Part shown: positions 52,901 through 60,270 of the stretch, piece by piece
How positions within the stretch are numbered: position 1 is the first letter of the stretch
Layout: each line of letters starts with the position of its first letter
Assembly: GCA_028278425.1 (NCBI GenBank)
Contig: JANQEJ010000222.1
Span: 1-64,000, forward strand
Length of the DNA stretch: 64,000 bases
Direction: 5' to 3'
Source of the DNA: Planctomycetota bacterium
GTDB lineage: Bacteria > Planctomycetota > UBA1135 > GCA-002686595
Position numbers and translations under genes: made by a program
Notes under the pieces: generated by a model
What the model was told of the DNA's origin: nothing
What the model saw: only the letters and a program-made list of their open reading frames with translations
The model's database searches: none

Positions 52901-53008
52901 CAGATCCTCCGCGCGGTGCGCGTCCCCGGCGAGGCCCACCGCGAGCCGCCGTACCCAGGCGGCGTCGGCGAAGAGGTCTTCGGGGGAATCGGAGCGGGAG
53001 CCGGACAT
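49991..53008 (-). CDS. ECF sigma factor fused to membrane/carboxypeptidase-regulatory-like domains
   Basis: 1005 residues. Sigma region 2 (AEDLAQETWVAALEHGGLAG, with SWLAGVMRNLSRRSKR) and region 4 (LDEPFRMTVLMRYLEEMPPR then EIAASLDVPVRTVNSRLQRG) occupy residues ~10-160. One membrane helix (VAVAAGAVALAAVGVHQV) is at ~200-217. The outer part has a series of carboxypeptidase-regulatory-like units (IRISGRVINAGYAPLGLIEG, TVDHDGEPLEGVRVTARVSE, FVPAERVVVRVIDPDELPVE) and ends with a further beta domain. The same architecture, frameshifted, occurs at 9864. A tethered sigma factor would need proteolytic release to reach RNA polymerase; this is inference. RBS: GGGGAG before ATG 53008. Confidence 0.92.
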   Translation of the reverse strand: MSGSRSDSPEDLFADAAWVRRLAVGLAGDAHRAEDLAQETWVAALEHGGLAGRPARSWLAGVMRNLSRRSKRTAARRDTRERDSARNDRQPSVSELVERVALHRDLVDAVMALDEPFRMTVLMRYLEEMPPREIAASLDVPVRTVNSRLQRGLERLREGLDRRQGGREGWLACFGLAGESAAAGSGTLAGVTLMGMKAKVAVAAGAVALAAVGVHQVIDEEERPAPAVAERADPSASRFEEPASELAAAPSDEAGSSPRVAVDAEPAAGPTGIRISGRVINAGYAPLGLIEGPANGLVVQAVVRKSRVGFGLGPGASETTTRADGSFELLLDDPGYRPAYAAFVVREAGGYRMISTAEELAEGVTALEDVRLVRGALGLLEGTTVDHDGEPLEGVRVTARVSEGTLETFSDADGRFVFERPSPSLRLSAELPGYALFEADAVVQLAEGGFDPVELRFVPAERVVVRVIDPDELPVEGAKVYVKLDPSEQRGPSLFSGPPALSAETGADGVAVFDDVWTERKLTVQVSRDDRHPKFDKVQGGRLVPAKAKGGELLILARNASAAWTARLGREIVLRGAVAFPDGHPVPKPSYQVMDGGRPEWEMERVLAFGTGELDGTFEERLAMEGVVGPIDVLVGDGEVRPVFAGRQSPLDHARRLSVDPATAVDGVLAVQVVLEPTYAIAGVLRDEEGEPFPSEGFGNRVYAVPAGAGFPYAMTDLGRQAWAFAEEGAFRITGLSAGVYDVYASRELESFYTFSTALHRFPDVPAGSENVELRVPAAGEVSVRFRVRGGDVPVEGMIVLIGTFHPRDGREPPADGAPARLEGGGLTSWPEGALWRFTGAAGGDDATGRNVFSLYSTDDATSHTLPPLGEGWYVFGVQASGLSHFPIATGLAYFRQGEYEVDFRLTPVASLRGKLVSAQPVAHLAVAIVDDGEPLLTYNNTSFFGKMDRTTAVNAAGEFELSTVPVGTRTLRVGTRAQLEAGEFAHEVSVNVGLEGNEPLEIRF

Positions 53009-53433
53009 CGTTCTCCCCTATCCTTCCCGCGGCCCGCGGATTTGACTCCGCTTCGTGAGGGAATCCGCCTGGGTCGGCTGTGACGACTCGCGAGCCGGCC
53101 ATCTCGCCCGAATCCCATGGCCTCGAGTCTTCTTCCGGAACTCGTGACCGTTTCGATGGCGAAGACGCTACCGTGCCACTCGCGGAATCCGCTCGCGCCC
53201 AGCCGGGATGAGACCACAGTCGGTCGCTCGGCGTCCTAAGGTCCCTGCGCTTCCCCGAGAGCACCGTCTCGACGATCCTCCCCAAAGGAGCTACCCGAGC
53301 GACGGAGCAGTAGGCGGCCCTCGTTGTGAAGGCCGCGACACATGTCCTTCCTCAAAGAACGATGATCCGCGTATCCCAGCCTTTCCGACGGTCAGGCCAC
53401 CGTGCGCTGACCACCTGAAAGGAACTCGATCCC
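53009..53433. other. Divergent intergenic region, 425 nt
   Basis: Lies between the sigma fusion (minus) and the RRM gene (plus). I see only a GATAGG box and GGGGAG before the sigma start, a weak hairpin (GCGGCC...GGCCGC near 53313), and AAAGGA before the RRM start. No frame in it looks coding. It may contain a long 5' leader of the RRM gene, as is common for cold-inducible RNA-binding proteins. Confidence 0.4.
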
Positions 53434-53736
53434 ATGGGTAACCGACTCTATATCGGAAACCTCTCTTTCGACACGACCGAAGACAACCTGCGCGCTGCCC
53501 TCACGGGGGATGGTCGCGGGGTCAAGGAAATCCACATCGTCTCCGACCGCGAAACGGGCAGGCCGCGCGGCTTTGCCTTCGCCGAGATGGCGAACGAGGG
53601 CGATGCTGCGGCCGCCATCCAAGCGCTCGACGGCACGGACCTCGACGGCCGCACCCTCCGGGTGAACGAAGCGCAAGAGCGCCAGAACCGCGGAGGCGGC
53701 GGTGGAAACCGGGGAGGCGGCGGCCGTCGCTGGTAG
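53434..53736 (+). CDS. RRM-type RNA-binding protein with Gly/Arg tail
   Basis: 100 residues. One RNA recognition motif with RNP2 LYIGNL (5-10) and RNP1 RGFAFAEM (45-52), then an RGG-like tail rich in Gly, Arg and Asn. Small single-RRM proteins of this kind in bacteria bind single-stranded RNA, are often abundant and can be cold-induced. AAAGGA lies 11 nt before ATG 53434. The gene is monocistronic, followed by a terminator. Confidence 0.95.
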   Translation: MGNRLYIGNLSFDTTEDNLRAALTGDGRGVKEIHIVSDRETGRPRGFAFAEMANEGDAAAAIQALDGTDLDGRTLRVNEAQERQNRGGGGGNRGGGGRRW

Positions 53737-53750
53737 CCCCCCTGCCTGAA

Positions 53751-53778
53751 GCCGGGTCCGGGATCATCCGGGCCCGGC
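53751..53778 (+). terminator. Terminator after the RRM gene
   Basis: GCCGGGTCCGG (53751-53761), loop GATCAT, CCGGGCCCGGC (53768-53778): an 11-bp stem with one G-U pair, 15 nt after the stop. No U-run follows. Confidence 0.75.
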
Positions 53779-53899
53779 GACGCGTGCACTCGGCCGAGAC
53801 CTACGCCGATTCGGCCTTGCCGGTTGCGAAGCGACGACTGATTGAGAGACTTGGGTCGCGTCACACCTCCAACCTGCTCACCCGGTCCCAGGAGCCCAC

Positions 53900-54382
53900 A
53901 TGCAGATCGCCAGCAACACCGTCGCCTTTCTCGACTACGAGCTGAAGGACGACGACGGCAAGGTCCTCGATACGTCGAAGGGGAGCGATCCGCTTACGTA
54001 CCTGCACGGACGCGGGAACCTCATCGCGGGCCTCGAGAGCGAGCTCGAGGGCAAAGCCGGCGGCGACACCCTCCAGGTCCGTATCCCCCCGGAGCAGGGC
54101 TACGGGCTGCGGAACGAGGAACTGGTCCAAGACGTCGACCGTTCGGAGTTTCCGCCGGACGCCGACGTCCAAGCGGGCATGCAGTTCCATGCCAGGACGG
54201 AAGGCGGCTCGCGGATCGTCACCGTTGTCTCCGTCATCGGAGACGCGATCAAGCTGGACATGAACCACCCTCTCGCCGGCGTCGCGCTCAACTTCGACGT
54301 GACGGTCGTCCAGGTTCGCGCGGCGACCGAAGAGGAGCTCGCACACGGCCACGTGCACGGACCCGGCGGGCACAGCCACTAG
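53900..54382 (+). CDS. slyD: SlyD-like FKBP-type peptidyl-prolyl isomerase
   Basis: 160 residues. ATG 53900 follows CAGGAG. The FKBP part (VAFLDYELKDDDGKVLDTSK, PLTYLHGRGNLIAGLESELE) flanks an inserted IF/flap domain (RIPPEQGYGLRNEELVQDVD to IKLDMNHPLAGVALNFDVTV). The short His-rich tail HGHVHGPGGHSH would bind Ni or other metals. SlyD is a cytosolic foldase/chaperone and, in some bacteria, a nickel supplier for hydrogenase; no hydrogenase genes are nearby. Confidence 0.95.
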   Translation: MQIASNTVAFLDYELKDDDGKVLDTSKGSDPLTYLHGRGNLIAGLESELEGKAGGDTLQVRIPPEQGYGLRNEELVQDVDRSEFPPDADVQAGMQFHARTEGGSRIVTVVSVIGDAIKLDMNHPLAGVALNFDVTVVQVRAATEEELAHGHVHGPGGHSH

Positions 54383-54549
54383 TCCACCCAAGTCGCCTGC
54401 CAGTCCGGCATCCGGCCCACCGTGAGCGCGGCCCGGAGGGGCTTGTGCAAACTCTTCGGCCGTTAGTTCCCATCGGCGACCGATAGACCCTATGCTCTCC
54501 TCGGCTGAGGCAAGCTCCGAGTCCAGGACCCGGAGCCTCGGCGAGACTT

Positions 54550-54600
54550 GCGGGGGCCGTTCCCCCGCGCCGGCCGCGCTCCTTGCGGCCCCCGGCGCGC
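54550..54600 (+). other. Two consecutive strong hairpins in a 440-nt gene-free gap
   Basis: In the gap 54383-54822, GCGGGGG (54550-54556) pairs perfectly with CCCCCGC (54562-54568). GCGCCGGCCGC then pairs with a segment ending at 54600, with a 3-nt bulge. The remainder of the gap has no convincing frame. It may be a transcript end, an attenuator for the gene at 54823, or part of a structured RNA. I cannot assign it to a known RNA family. Confidence 0.35.
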
Positions 54601-54822
54601 ACAGCAGAGTCCCCGGGTGGGACCGCGCCGAACCACCGTTGATCGTTCCCGTTGCTGTTGTATGGGTCCCGATCCCGGGCGTCGGCCTCCGCATCGCGCG
54701 GGCGGCGCCAAAGAGAGACCCAGCATCCTCCGATCTACTCCCGCCGGCCCGGTCGAGACCAACCGGCCGGGCGGCCGTCGCCGATCTCGGCGCCGGCGTC
54801 GCCGCGACTGACCTCTTCGCCC

Positions 54823-55284
54823 ATGATGTACCGACTCACACGGGACGACGGAGAAGAGCTTCGTGTGAGCGAGGGGATCTGGGAGGCCGTTCTGGAGTTG
54901 GCATGCCTCCATGGTTGGAGGCCGGCGGGAACGGAGGCGCCGAGGACCCGCGCGTGGGTTCGAACGCCCGGAAGCTGGGATCGGTGCGACTACTTCTCGG
55001 GCAGTTGCCAGCACGTCGCCGGTGAAGACGCGCGCACCCTGGCCGAGGCCGTCTACCGCGGGCTACCGAAGATCCCCGATCAACCCTCGTCGCATCCGGA
55101 GGTACGGGACCAAAGTCGTGAGCTCCCGCGGATCTCCGACACGACTCCCGGGGCACCGCCGGCACGCCCTTCGGTCGTCTCGATCCTAAGCGGCCGAGGA
55201 AAGCCGTTCGCGCGGAGAGTGGCGACGTTCATGGCATGTGGAGGGTTCACGATCGACCGTGCGTCTTCGATGAACCGCGAGTAG
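54823..55284 (+). CDS. Hypothetical protein
   Basis: 153 residues from ATG 54823 (ATG 54826 follows directly). The first ~85 residues look like a compact alpha/beta domain (YRLTRDDGEELRVSEGIWEA, VLELACLHGWRPAGTEA, CDYFSGSCQHVAGEDARTLA). The C-terminal half is Pro/Ser-rich and likely disordered. No known family recognised. Start signals are weak, so the 5' end is uncertain. Confidence 0.6.
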   Translation: MMYRLTRDDGEELRVSEGIWEAVLELACLHGWRPAGTEAPRTRAWVRTPGSWDRCDYFSGSCQHVAGEDARTLAEAVYRGLPKIPDQPSSHPEVRDQSRELPRISDTTPGAPPARPSVVSILSGRGKPFARRVATFMACGGFTIDRASSMNRE

Positions 55285-55346
55285 CCCGGTAGGGCGGGGA
55301 TCGCCCCATCCTGTCGTTCGCCTCGGGTCCCGAGGTGGCGGAAGGT

Positions 55347-55958
55347 CTATTGGGTCGCGCGCTTTACTGGATACCGAAGGATCGTTTTCAATTTCTCCGG
55401 CGCCGTGCGGCGCGGGTCGCCGAGGTAGATCTCGTGGTGGAGGCCGTCGAGTCGCAGGCCCTGGTCCTCGACGAAGGCGAGGAGGCGCTCGATCGTCGGG
55501 CCCTCCGCGGCGTAGGGGCCGACGTGGAGGATCTGGGCGCAGCGGCCTTCCTTGAGCGTCTCCAGCTTCACGTCGCCGGCGCATTCGCCCTTGCCCTTCT
55601 GCTCGAGCGCCGCGCGGGCGGGGGCGAGGTCCTTCGCGGTGATGAAGTCGGGCGTGCGGATGATGAACTTGCCGGCGAGGTTGTCGGTGCGGGTGACCTC
55701 GAACGCGCCGTCGGTGGCCCACCAGAGGCCTTCGAGCTTGCAGACGGCGTAATCGCGGCCGGCCGCCTTGCTCGTGAACTTGAGCGTGTAGGCCATGCCG
55801 TAGAGCGCGGCGATCTTCGCCTGGAAGTCGGGGCCGTTCGGGTCGCCCTCGCCCTCGACGGTGAGGTACTTTGCCTTCGAGACGTCGACGAACGACGGCG
55901 TTTGCTTGGCGGCGTACTCGGCTTTGTGTTCCTTGTAGAGGTCGACTTTGGTCATCAT
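55347..55958 (-). CDS. GyrI-like small-molecule-binding domain protein
   Basis: 203 residues. ATG 55958 overlaps the stop of the AraC gene (ATGA). Pattern of GyrI-like/AraC effector-binding proteins: VDVSKAKYLTVEGEGDPNGP, FQAKIAALYGMAYTLKFTSK, EGLWWATDGAFEV and CAQILHVGPYAAEGPTIERL with HHEIYLGDPRRTAPEKLKTI. Stand-alone members bind hydrophobic small molecules. Coupling to an AraC regulator that carries its own GyrI-like domain suggests joint sensing or detoxification. Confidence 0.88.
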   Translation of the reverse strand: MMTKVDLYKEHKAEYAAKQTPSFVDVSKAKYLTVEGEGDPNGPDFQAKIAALYGMAYTLKFTSKAAGRDYAVCKLEGLWWATDGAFEVTRTDNLAGKFIIRTPDFITAKDLAPARAALEQKGKGECAGDVKLETLKEGRCAQILHVGPYAAEGPTIERLLAFVEDQGLRLDGLHHEIYLGDPRRTAPEKLKTILRYPVKRATQ

Positions 55959-56845
55959 CGGAGCGGCAGGTAGATGTCGGTGCGAAGGCTCTCCGGCGCG
56001 GTGTCCAGCGGAGAGTTGAGGTAGAACTCGAGGCACGGGCGGTCCGCCATCTCGCGTCCGCTCTCGGGAATCCAGCGGCCGCAGAACCACACGTAGGCTT
56101 CGCCGAGCGTGTCGTAGGGCCCGCGGTGCGAGAGGATCGCGTACTCGGCGGCGGGGATGGTCTGGAAGCCGACGTGGCCTTCGGGCTCGAGCGGCCGGCC
56201 GACGCGCAGGCACGCGTCGTAGCGGACCTTGTCCGGGGGCGTCACGTCGGGGTCGTCGTGCGCGACGCCGATCACCTCGGTCTTCCTCATCAGGAGCCCC
56301 TTGATCGCCGCCCACTGGAAGAGGCGACTCCACGTCCGGCCGACCTGGTCGTACGGCCCGGTGTGACGGAGGAACGCGACGTGGATCGGATCGCGCGCTT
56401 CGATCCGCACCGCGCCGGGCGGGTCCGCCGGCGGCTGGTCCTGGAGCGACGACGGCGCGCCGTCCTCGCGCCAGTGCACGCCGCTCGGCGCCTCGGGCGG
56501 CGGCGCTTCGGGCCGTTCCTTGCGCCAGTCGGACGGCGCGCGGCCGAAGCGCGCGCGGAAGGCGCGCGTGAAGGACTCGTGCGTCTCGTAGCCGGCGTCG
56601 AGCGCCACCTCGGTGACCGGCTGCTCGCCGCGCCGCAGGCGCAGGGCGGCACGCTCCAGGCGCAGGCGACGCACGTGCTCGCTCAGCGACTCCCCCACCA
56701 TGCCGCGGAACACGCGGTGGAAGTGGTAGGGCGAGTAGCCCGCCACGCCGGCGAGGACCTCGAGGCTGAGCTCGCCGTCCAGGTTCTCCTGGATGTGTAC
56801 AAGCGCGCGCAGGATGCGCTCGTTGTGCTCCTTCTTGGTCAGCAT
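55955..56845 (-). CDS. AraC-family regulator with GyrI-like effector domain
   Basis: 296 residues from ATG 56845 (GTG 56851 also possible; no good Shine-Dalgarno). The N-terminal AraC-type double HTH (ALVHIQENLDGELSLEVLAG, YSPYHFHRVFRGMVGESLSE, VALDAGYETHESFTRAFRAR) is followed by a linker and a GyrI-like domain (VAFLRHTGPYDQVGRTWSRL, YDACLRVGRPLEPEGHVGFQ, HRGPYDTLGEAYVWFCGRWI). It resembles the SoxS-HTH/Rob-type multidrug-sensing regulators, with the HTH first. It probably regulates itself and the coupled downstream GyrI-like gene. Confidence 0.92.
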   Translation of the reverse strand: MLTKKEHNERILRALVHIQENLDGELSLEVLAGVAGYSPYHFHRVFRGMVGESLSEHVRRLRLERAALRLRRGEQPVTEVALDAGYETHESFTRAFRARFGRAPSDWRKERPEAPPPEAPSGVHWREDGAPSSLQDQPPADPPGAVRIEARDPIHVAFLRHTGPYDQVGRTWSRLFQWAAIKGLLMRKTEVIGVAHDDPDVTPPDKVRYDACLRVGRPLEPEGHVGFQTIPAAEYAILSHRGPYDTLGEAYVWFCGRWIPESGREMADRPCLEFYLNSPLDTAPESLRTDIYLPLR

Positions 56846-56921
56846 CTTCACGGGGACCAGCGTGCAGGCCGGGCGTTGCCGCTGCTTGACATTCCTTGCG
56901 AAAAGGCCCGGAGTCGGCCGC

Positions 56922-58646
56922 GTGGAGGCCCCCTCGCCCAAGCGCACCGCCTGGCCCCTCGTGGCGGTCGTCCTGGTTTCGCTCCTCGCCCACGCGCCCT
57001 GCCTGAGCTGGGGCTTCTTCGCCGACGACTGCGGGCACCAGCTCGTGCTCTCAGGGACGATCGACCACGAGTCGATGCGGCCGTGGAATCTCTACGACTT
57101 CGGCGAGGCGCCGGGGCCGGGGGATCCCACCTACGAGGTCGGCGGCCTGCCGTGGTGGACGCCGGCGGAGTGGAAGGTGCGCTTCTTCCGGCCGGTGGCG
57201 TCGATCTCGCTGTGGCTGGACCACGCGCTGTACGGCTCGTGGGCGCCGGGCTATCACCTGAGCGGACTCCTTTGGTTCGGCGCAATCCTCGTCGCGGCGC
57301 ACGCGCTGTATCGAGCGCTCGGGTTGTCGCCGCGCGCCGCGCTTCTGGCGACGCTCTTCGTCGGGCTCGAGGACGGGGCGGTGTTCTCCGTCGGCTGGCC
57401 GGCGAACCGGAACTCGGTGATGGAGGTCCTGTTCCTCACGCTGGCGGCACTCGCCGTCGCGCGGAAGGCGCCGCTGGTTCTCGCGCTGCTGCTCGCGCTC
57501 GGCGCTGCGCTCTCCAAGGAGTCGGGCGTCGTTGCCTTCGCTCTCGTCGGGCTTCTCTTGCTGAGAAGATCGAGCGGCGCTGCGCGGCCGGTCCTCGGCG
57601 TCAGCCTCGCGGCCGGCCTGGCGCTCGCCTTTGTCGGTTGGCTCGTGTGGCAAGGCTACGGCGCGAACAGTCGGTTCTATCCCGAGCCCTGGGACGAGAC
57701 CGGGCTCTACCTGAAGCGCATGGTCGTGCTGGTGCCCAACGGCCTTGTCGCCTTGGCCGCGCCGTACGCGCCCGACCTGATCTTCGTGTTTCCGGAGCTC
57801 ACCCTGCCGCTGACGCTCTTCTGCCTCGGCCTGCTCGCAGCGGCGCTCCCGCTCGCGTGGCCGCGCGTCCGCGCGCACCCGGCGGCGGCGTTTCTCCTCG
57901 GCTGGGTCGCGTTGACGCTCCTGCCACAGTCGGGGGCGCCGATCTCGGACCGCTTACTTCTCGCCCCGATGGTCGGCGCGGCGGGGCTTTTCGCGATCTT
58001 CCTCGACGCAGTGCGAACGGAAGACGCGCCAGCGCGCGGCGTGCGCGTCTTCGCCTGGGCGCTCCTCCTTTCGCTGACCGTCCTTTCCGGCGGCGCGCTC
58101 CTCGTGCGCGGCGCGGCGTTCGGTCCGATGGCGCGCGGCATGCGCGAAGCGATCCTGAGCGCGGAGGTCGGGCCGCCGGAGGTCGGCCGCCGCGACGCGA
58201 TCCTGCTGAACACGCCGTCCGAGATGGCGACCCTGTCGCCCCTCACCGTCTGGATGGCGCACAGCGATGACGAGGACGTGCGCTTCTGGGCCCTGCAGCT
58301 CGGGCGGCGCGCCGTGACCTGGACGCGGACCGCTCCGAACGCGTTCGAGCTCCGAAGCGAGGGCGAGCCGTTCTGCAACGGGCCGATCGAGGCGGTCTTC
58401 CTTTCCGCTCCGCCCGCGTTCTCGCCGGGCGAGCGCTTCCGCACCGCGCTCTTCGACGTGGAAGTCGTCGAGGTCGACGACGACGGTTTGCGGACGATCC
58501 GCGTGGAGCTTCCGGACGACGCCGACAACCCGCGCTTTCGCTTTCTGGCCTGGCGCGACGGCGCTCTCCGTGCGGTCCCGCCGCCTGCCGTCGGCGAGAC
58601 CTTCAAGCTCGCCGAGGCGAATGCGCTCTTCCCGATGATTCCTTGA
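56922..58646 (+). CDS. Polytopic membrane protein, glycosyltransferase-C (mannosyltransferase-like)
   Basis: 574 residues from GTG 56922. About 10 membrane helices follow a luminal loop with WGFFADDCGHQ near the first helix, the DD placed as in GT-C catalytic sites. VRFFRPVASISLWLDHALYG matches the 'FRP...S...D...G' element of dolichol/undecaprenyl-phosphate-sugar-dependent transferases. The C-terminal ~120 residues form a soluble domain. Probably transfers a sugar from a lipid carrier to an exported acceptor. A TTGACA lies 31 nt upstream but I see no matching -10 box. Confidence 0.8.
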   Translation: MEAPSPKRTAWPLVAVVLVSLLAHAPCLSWGFFADDCGHQLVLSGTIDHESMRPWNLYDFGEAPGPGDPTYEVGGLPWWTPAEWKVRFFRPVASISLWLDHALYGSWAPGYHLSGLLWFGAILVAAHALYRALGLSPRAALLATLFVGLEDGAVFSVGWPANRNSVMEVLFLTLAALAVARKAPLVLALLLALGAALSKESGVVAFALVGLLLLRRSSGAARPVLGVSLAAGLALAFVGWLVWQGYGANSRFYPEPWDETGLYLKRMVVLVPNGLVALAAPYAPDLIFVFPELTLPLTLFCLGLLAAALPLAWPRVRAHPAAAFLLGWVALTLLPQSGAPISDRLLLAPMVGAAGLFAIFLDAVRTEDAPARGVRVFAWALLLSLTVLSGGALLVRGAAFGPMARGMREAILSAEVGPPEVGRRDAILLNTPSEMATLSPLTVWMAHSDDEDVRFWALQLGRRAVTWTRTAPNAFELRSEGEPFCNGPIEAVFLSAPPAFSPGERFRTALFDVEVVEVDDDGLRTIRVELPDDADNPRFRFLAWRDGALRAVPPPAVGETFKLAEANALFPMIP

Positions 58647-58656
58647 GGAGCAAGCC

Positions 58657-59139
58657 TCACCCCTCGGTCCGCAGGCGCGCGACGAGTTCCTCGACGCAGC
58701 GCTCCACGAGCTCGAAGGTTCGCTCGAAGTCGGCGCCCTCCTCCACCGGGTCCGCGATCTCCTCGTCGAGGCCCAGGACCTCCATCAGGAGGAATGAGCG
58801 GTCGGCGGCGCCGGGACGGGCCGAAAGCCGCGCGAGGTGGTGATGGCGCATCCCGAAGAGAACGGAGCGCTCGACGTCGAGCTCCGGCCAAACGTCGTCG
58901 AGGTGTGTCGGCCGGAAGGCGCGGATCCAGTCCTCCGGCACGCCCCTCTCGCGCAGCGCCGCCGCGGTCACGGGGAAGATCGCGCCGTTGCGGTAGGTGG
59001 TGGCGAGCGACCGCACGGCCCGGGGGATCCCCAGGTAGCGCGCGTAAAGATCCGCGAAGGCCGAGCGCACCATGTTCCCCGAGCAGAGGAACACGACCTC
59101 GCTCGCGCCGGCGAGATGGGGTTGCAGGCGGTCCGACAT
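58657..59139 (-). CDS. Low-molecular-weight protein tyrosine phosphatase-like protein
   Basis: 160 residues from ATG 59139, 9 nt after TACCAT. The P-loop VVFLCSGNMVRSAFAD carries the CX5R motif with Cys19 and Arg25, and a general-acid Asp-Pro is present in EEIADPVEEG. LMW-PTPs dephosphorylate tyrosine kinases of capsule/exopolysaccharide systems; related arsenate reductases share the fold. The adjacent membrane glycosyltransferase-like gene converges on it with a 10-nt gap. Confidence 0.9.
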   Translation of the reverse strand: MSDRLQPHLAGASEVVFLCSGNMVRSAFADLYARYLGIPRAVRSLATTYRNGAIFPVTAAALRERGVPEDWIRAFRPTHLDDVWPELDVERSVLFGMRHHHLARLSARPGAADRSFLLMEVLGLDEEIADPVEEGADFERTFELVERCVEELVARLRTEG

Positions 59140-59189
59140 CGCACGTGCATGGTATCTTCAGGCGCGAAACCCGTGCCCTAAGGAGACCC

Positions 59190-60170
59190 ATGAAGCTCGT
59201 CCCGCTGGCCCTAGCCCTCCTCGCCGCCCCCTCCGCCGCACAGACCTTCAGCGGCGACGTCACCGAGATCCCGCTCTCGATCGGCGGGACGCAGAAGCTC
59301 TTCGTCACCGCCGGACCGTCGTTCGTGAACCAGACGTTCTTCATCGCCGGCACCACGTCGGGCACGGTTCCGGGCTTCCCGCTCGCCGGGTTCCTCGTCC
59401 CGCTCAACCCGGACTTCTACTTCAACTTCACCGTCGCCAACCCGAATACGCCGCCGCTGACGAACTCCTTCGGCCAGCTCGACGGCTCGGGCTTCGCCCT
59501 TGCGGAGTTCACGCTCGGCGCCGGCTTCGACCCGAGCTTCATCGGCACGACCGTGAGCCACGCCTACCTCGTGCTCGACACCGCCACCTTCGCGATCATC
59601 GGCGCGAGCAACGCCGCCGATTGCCTCCTCGTCGCCGGCCCGCCGCCGCCCACGCTCGTCATCAACGAGGTGGACTACACCGAGTTCGGCACCGAAGCCG
59701 AGGAGTTCATCGAGATCCTGAACGTGTCGTTGAACCCGGTGCCGCTGACCAACCTCGTCCTGGAGCTCGTCGACGGCGGGACGGGAACGATCTACGACTC
59801 GATCGCGCTGTCCGCCGAGCCCAGCGGCATCCTCTTCCCCGGCGAGTACCTCGTGATCGCGGACGCGGGCGTCAGCGTCGCGCCCGGCGCCAAGACGCTC
59901 TCCTTCGCGTCGACGGGCGACAACATCGAGAACGGGGACCCCGACGGCCTCCGCATCGTCGACGTCGGGTCGGGTGCGACGATCGACGGCGTCGGCTACG
60001 GCGGGTTCGTCGCAGGCGTCACCGAGACGTCGAGCAACGAGATCGATCCCCCCACGGCGGGCGACGCGTCGATCGCGCGGTGCCCGGACGGCTTCGACAG
60101 CGACGACAACGATGCCGACTTCGGGGCCTACAAGGTGGTCACGCCGGGGTCGCCGAACATCTGCAACTAG
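59190..60170 (+). CDS. Exported protein with lamin-tail domain
   Basis: 326 residues. AAGGAG precedes ATG 59190. Signal peptide MKLVPLALALLAAPSAAQ. Residues ~20-150 are a beta module homologous to the C-terminal module of the giant HYR protein (VPLNPDFYFNFTVANPNTPP here, LPLNPDGYLSFTISTAGTPP there). Residues ~155-326 are a lamin-tail domain (TLVINEVDYTEFGTEAEEFI, FPGEYLVIADAGVSV) ending with an Asp-rich loop and GSPNICN. LTD domains occur on secreted nucleases and surface proteins; no nuclease is fused here. Confidence 0.88.
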   Translation: MKLVPLALALLAAPSAAQTFSGDVTEIPLSIGGTQKLFVTAGPSFVNQTFFIAGTTSGTVPGFPLAGFLVPLNPDFYFNFTVANPNTPPLTNSFGQLDGSGFALAEFTLGAGFDPSFIGTTVSHAYLVLDTATFAIIGASNAADCLLVAGPPPPTLVINEVDYTEFGTEAEEFIEILNVSLNPVPLTNLVLELVDGGTGTIYDSIALSAEPSGILFPGEYLVIADAGVSVAPGAKTLSFASTGDNIENGDPDGLRIVDVGSGATIDGVGYGGFVAGVTETSSNEIDPPTAGDASIARCPDGFDSDDNDADFGAYKVVTPGSPNICN

Positions 60171-60203
60171 GAGCGTCACCGGCGGGGGGCTCGATGGGTC
60201 CGG

Positions 60204-60219
60204 GGCCTCCGGGGAGGCC
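60204..60219 (+). terminator. Terminator hairpin after the lamin-tail gene
   Basis: GGCCTCC (60204-60210) and GGAGGCC (60213-60219) form a perfect 7-bp stem, 33 nt after the stop. GAAAAGAG follows. The loop is only 2 nt, so the terminal pairs probably open. Confidence 0.5.
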
Positions 60220-60233
60220 GAAAAGAGATATAC

Positions 60234-60261
60234 TTGAACGTATAATACGGGCCGGTATAGT
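60234..60261 (+). promoter_or_regulatory. Promoter of the AAA/DUF234 ATPase gene
   Basis: TTGAAC (60234-60239), 16 nt, TATAGT (60256-60261), then 9 nt to ATG 60271. A consensus-like TATAAT also occurs at 60241-60246. A short palindrome TATAC-N6-GTATA (60229-60244) surrounds the -35 box and could be an operator. This AT-rich patch stands out sharply from its surroundings. Confidence 0.6.
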
Positions 60262-60270
60262 CCGCCGCCC

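Noticed and set aside
49677-53285. A 1202-codon minus-strand frame
   Set aside because: A shadow frame of the sigma-receptor fusion; the product is Arg/Gly/Ala-rich and lacks domains, while the neighbouring frame holds the sigma and receptor motifs.
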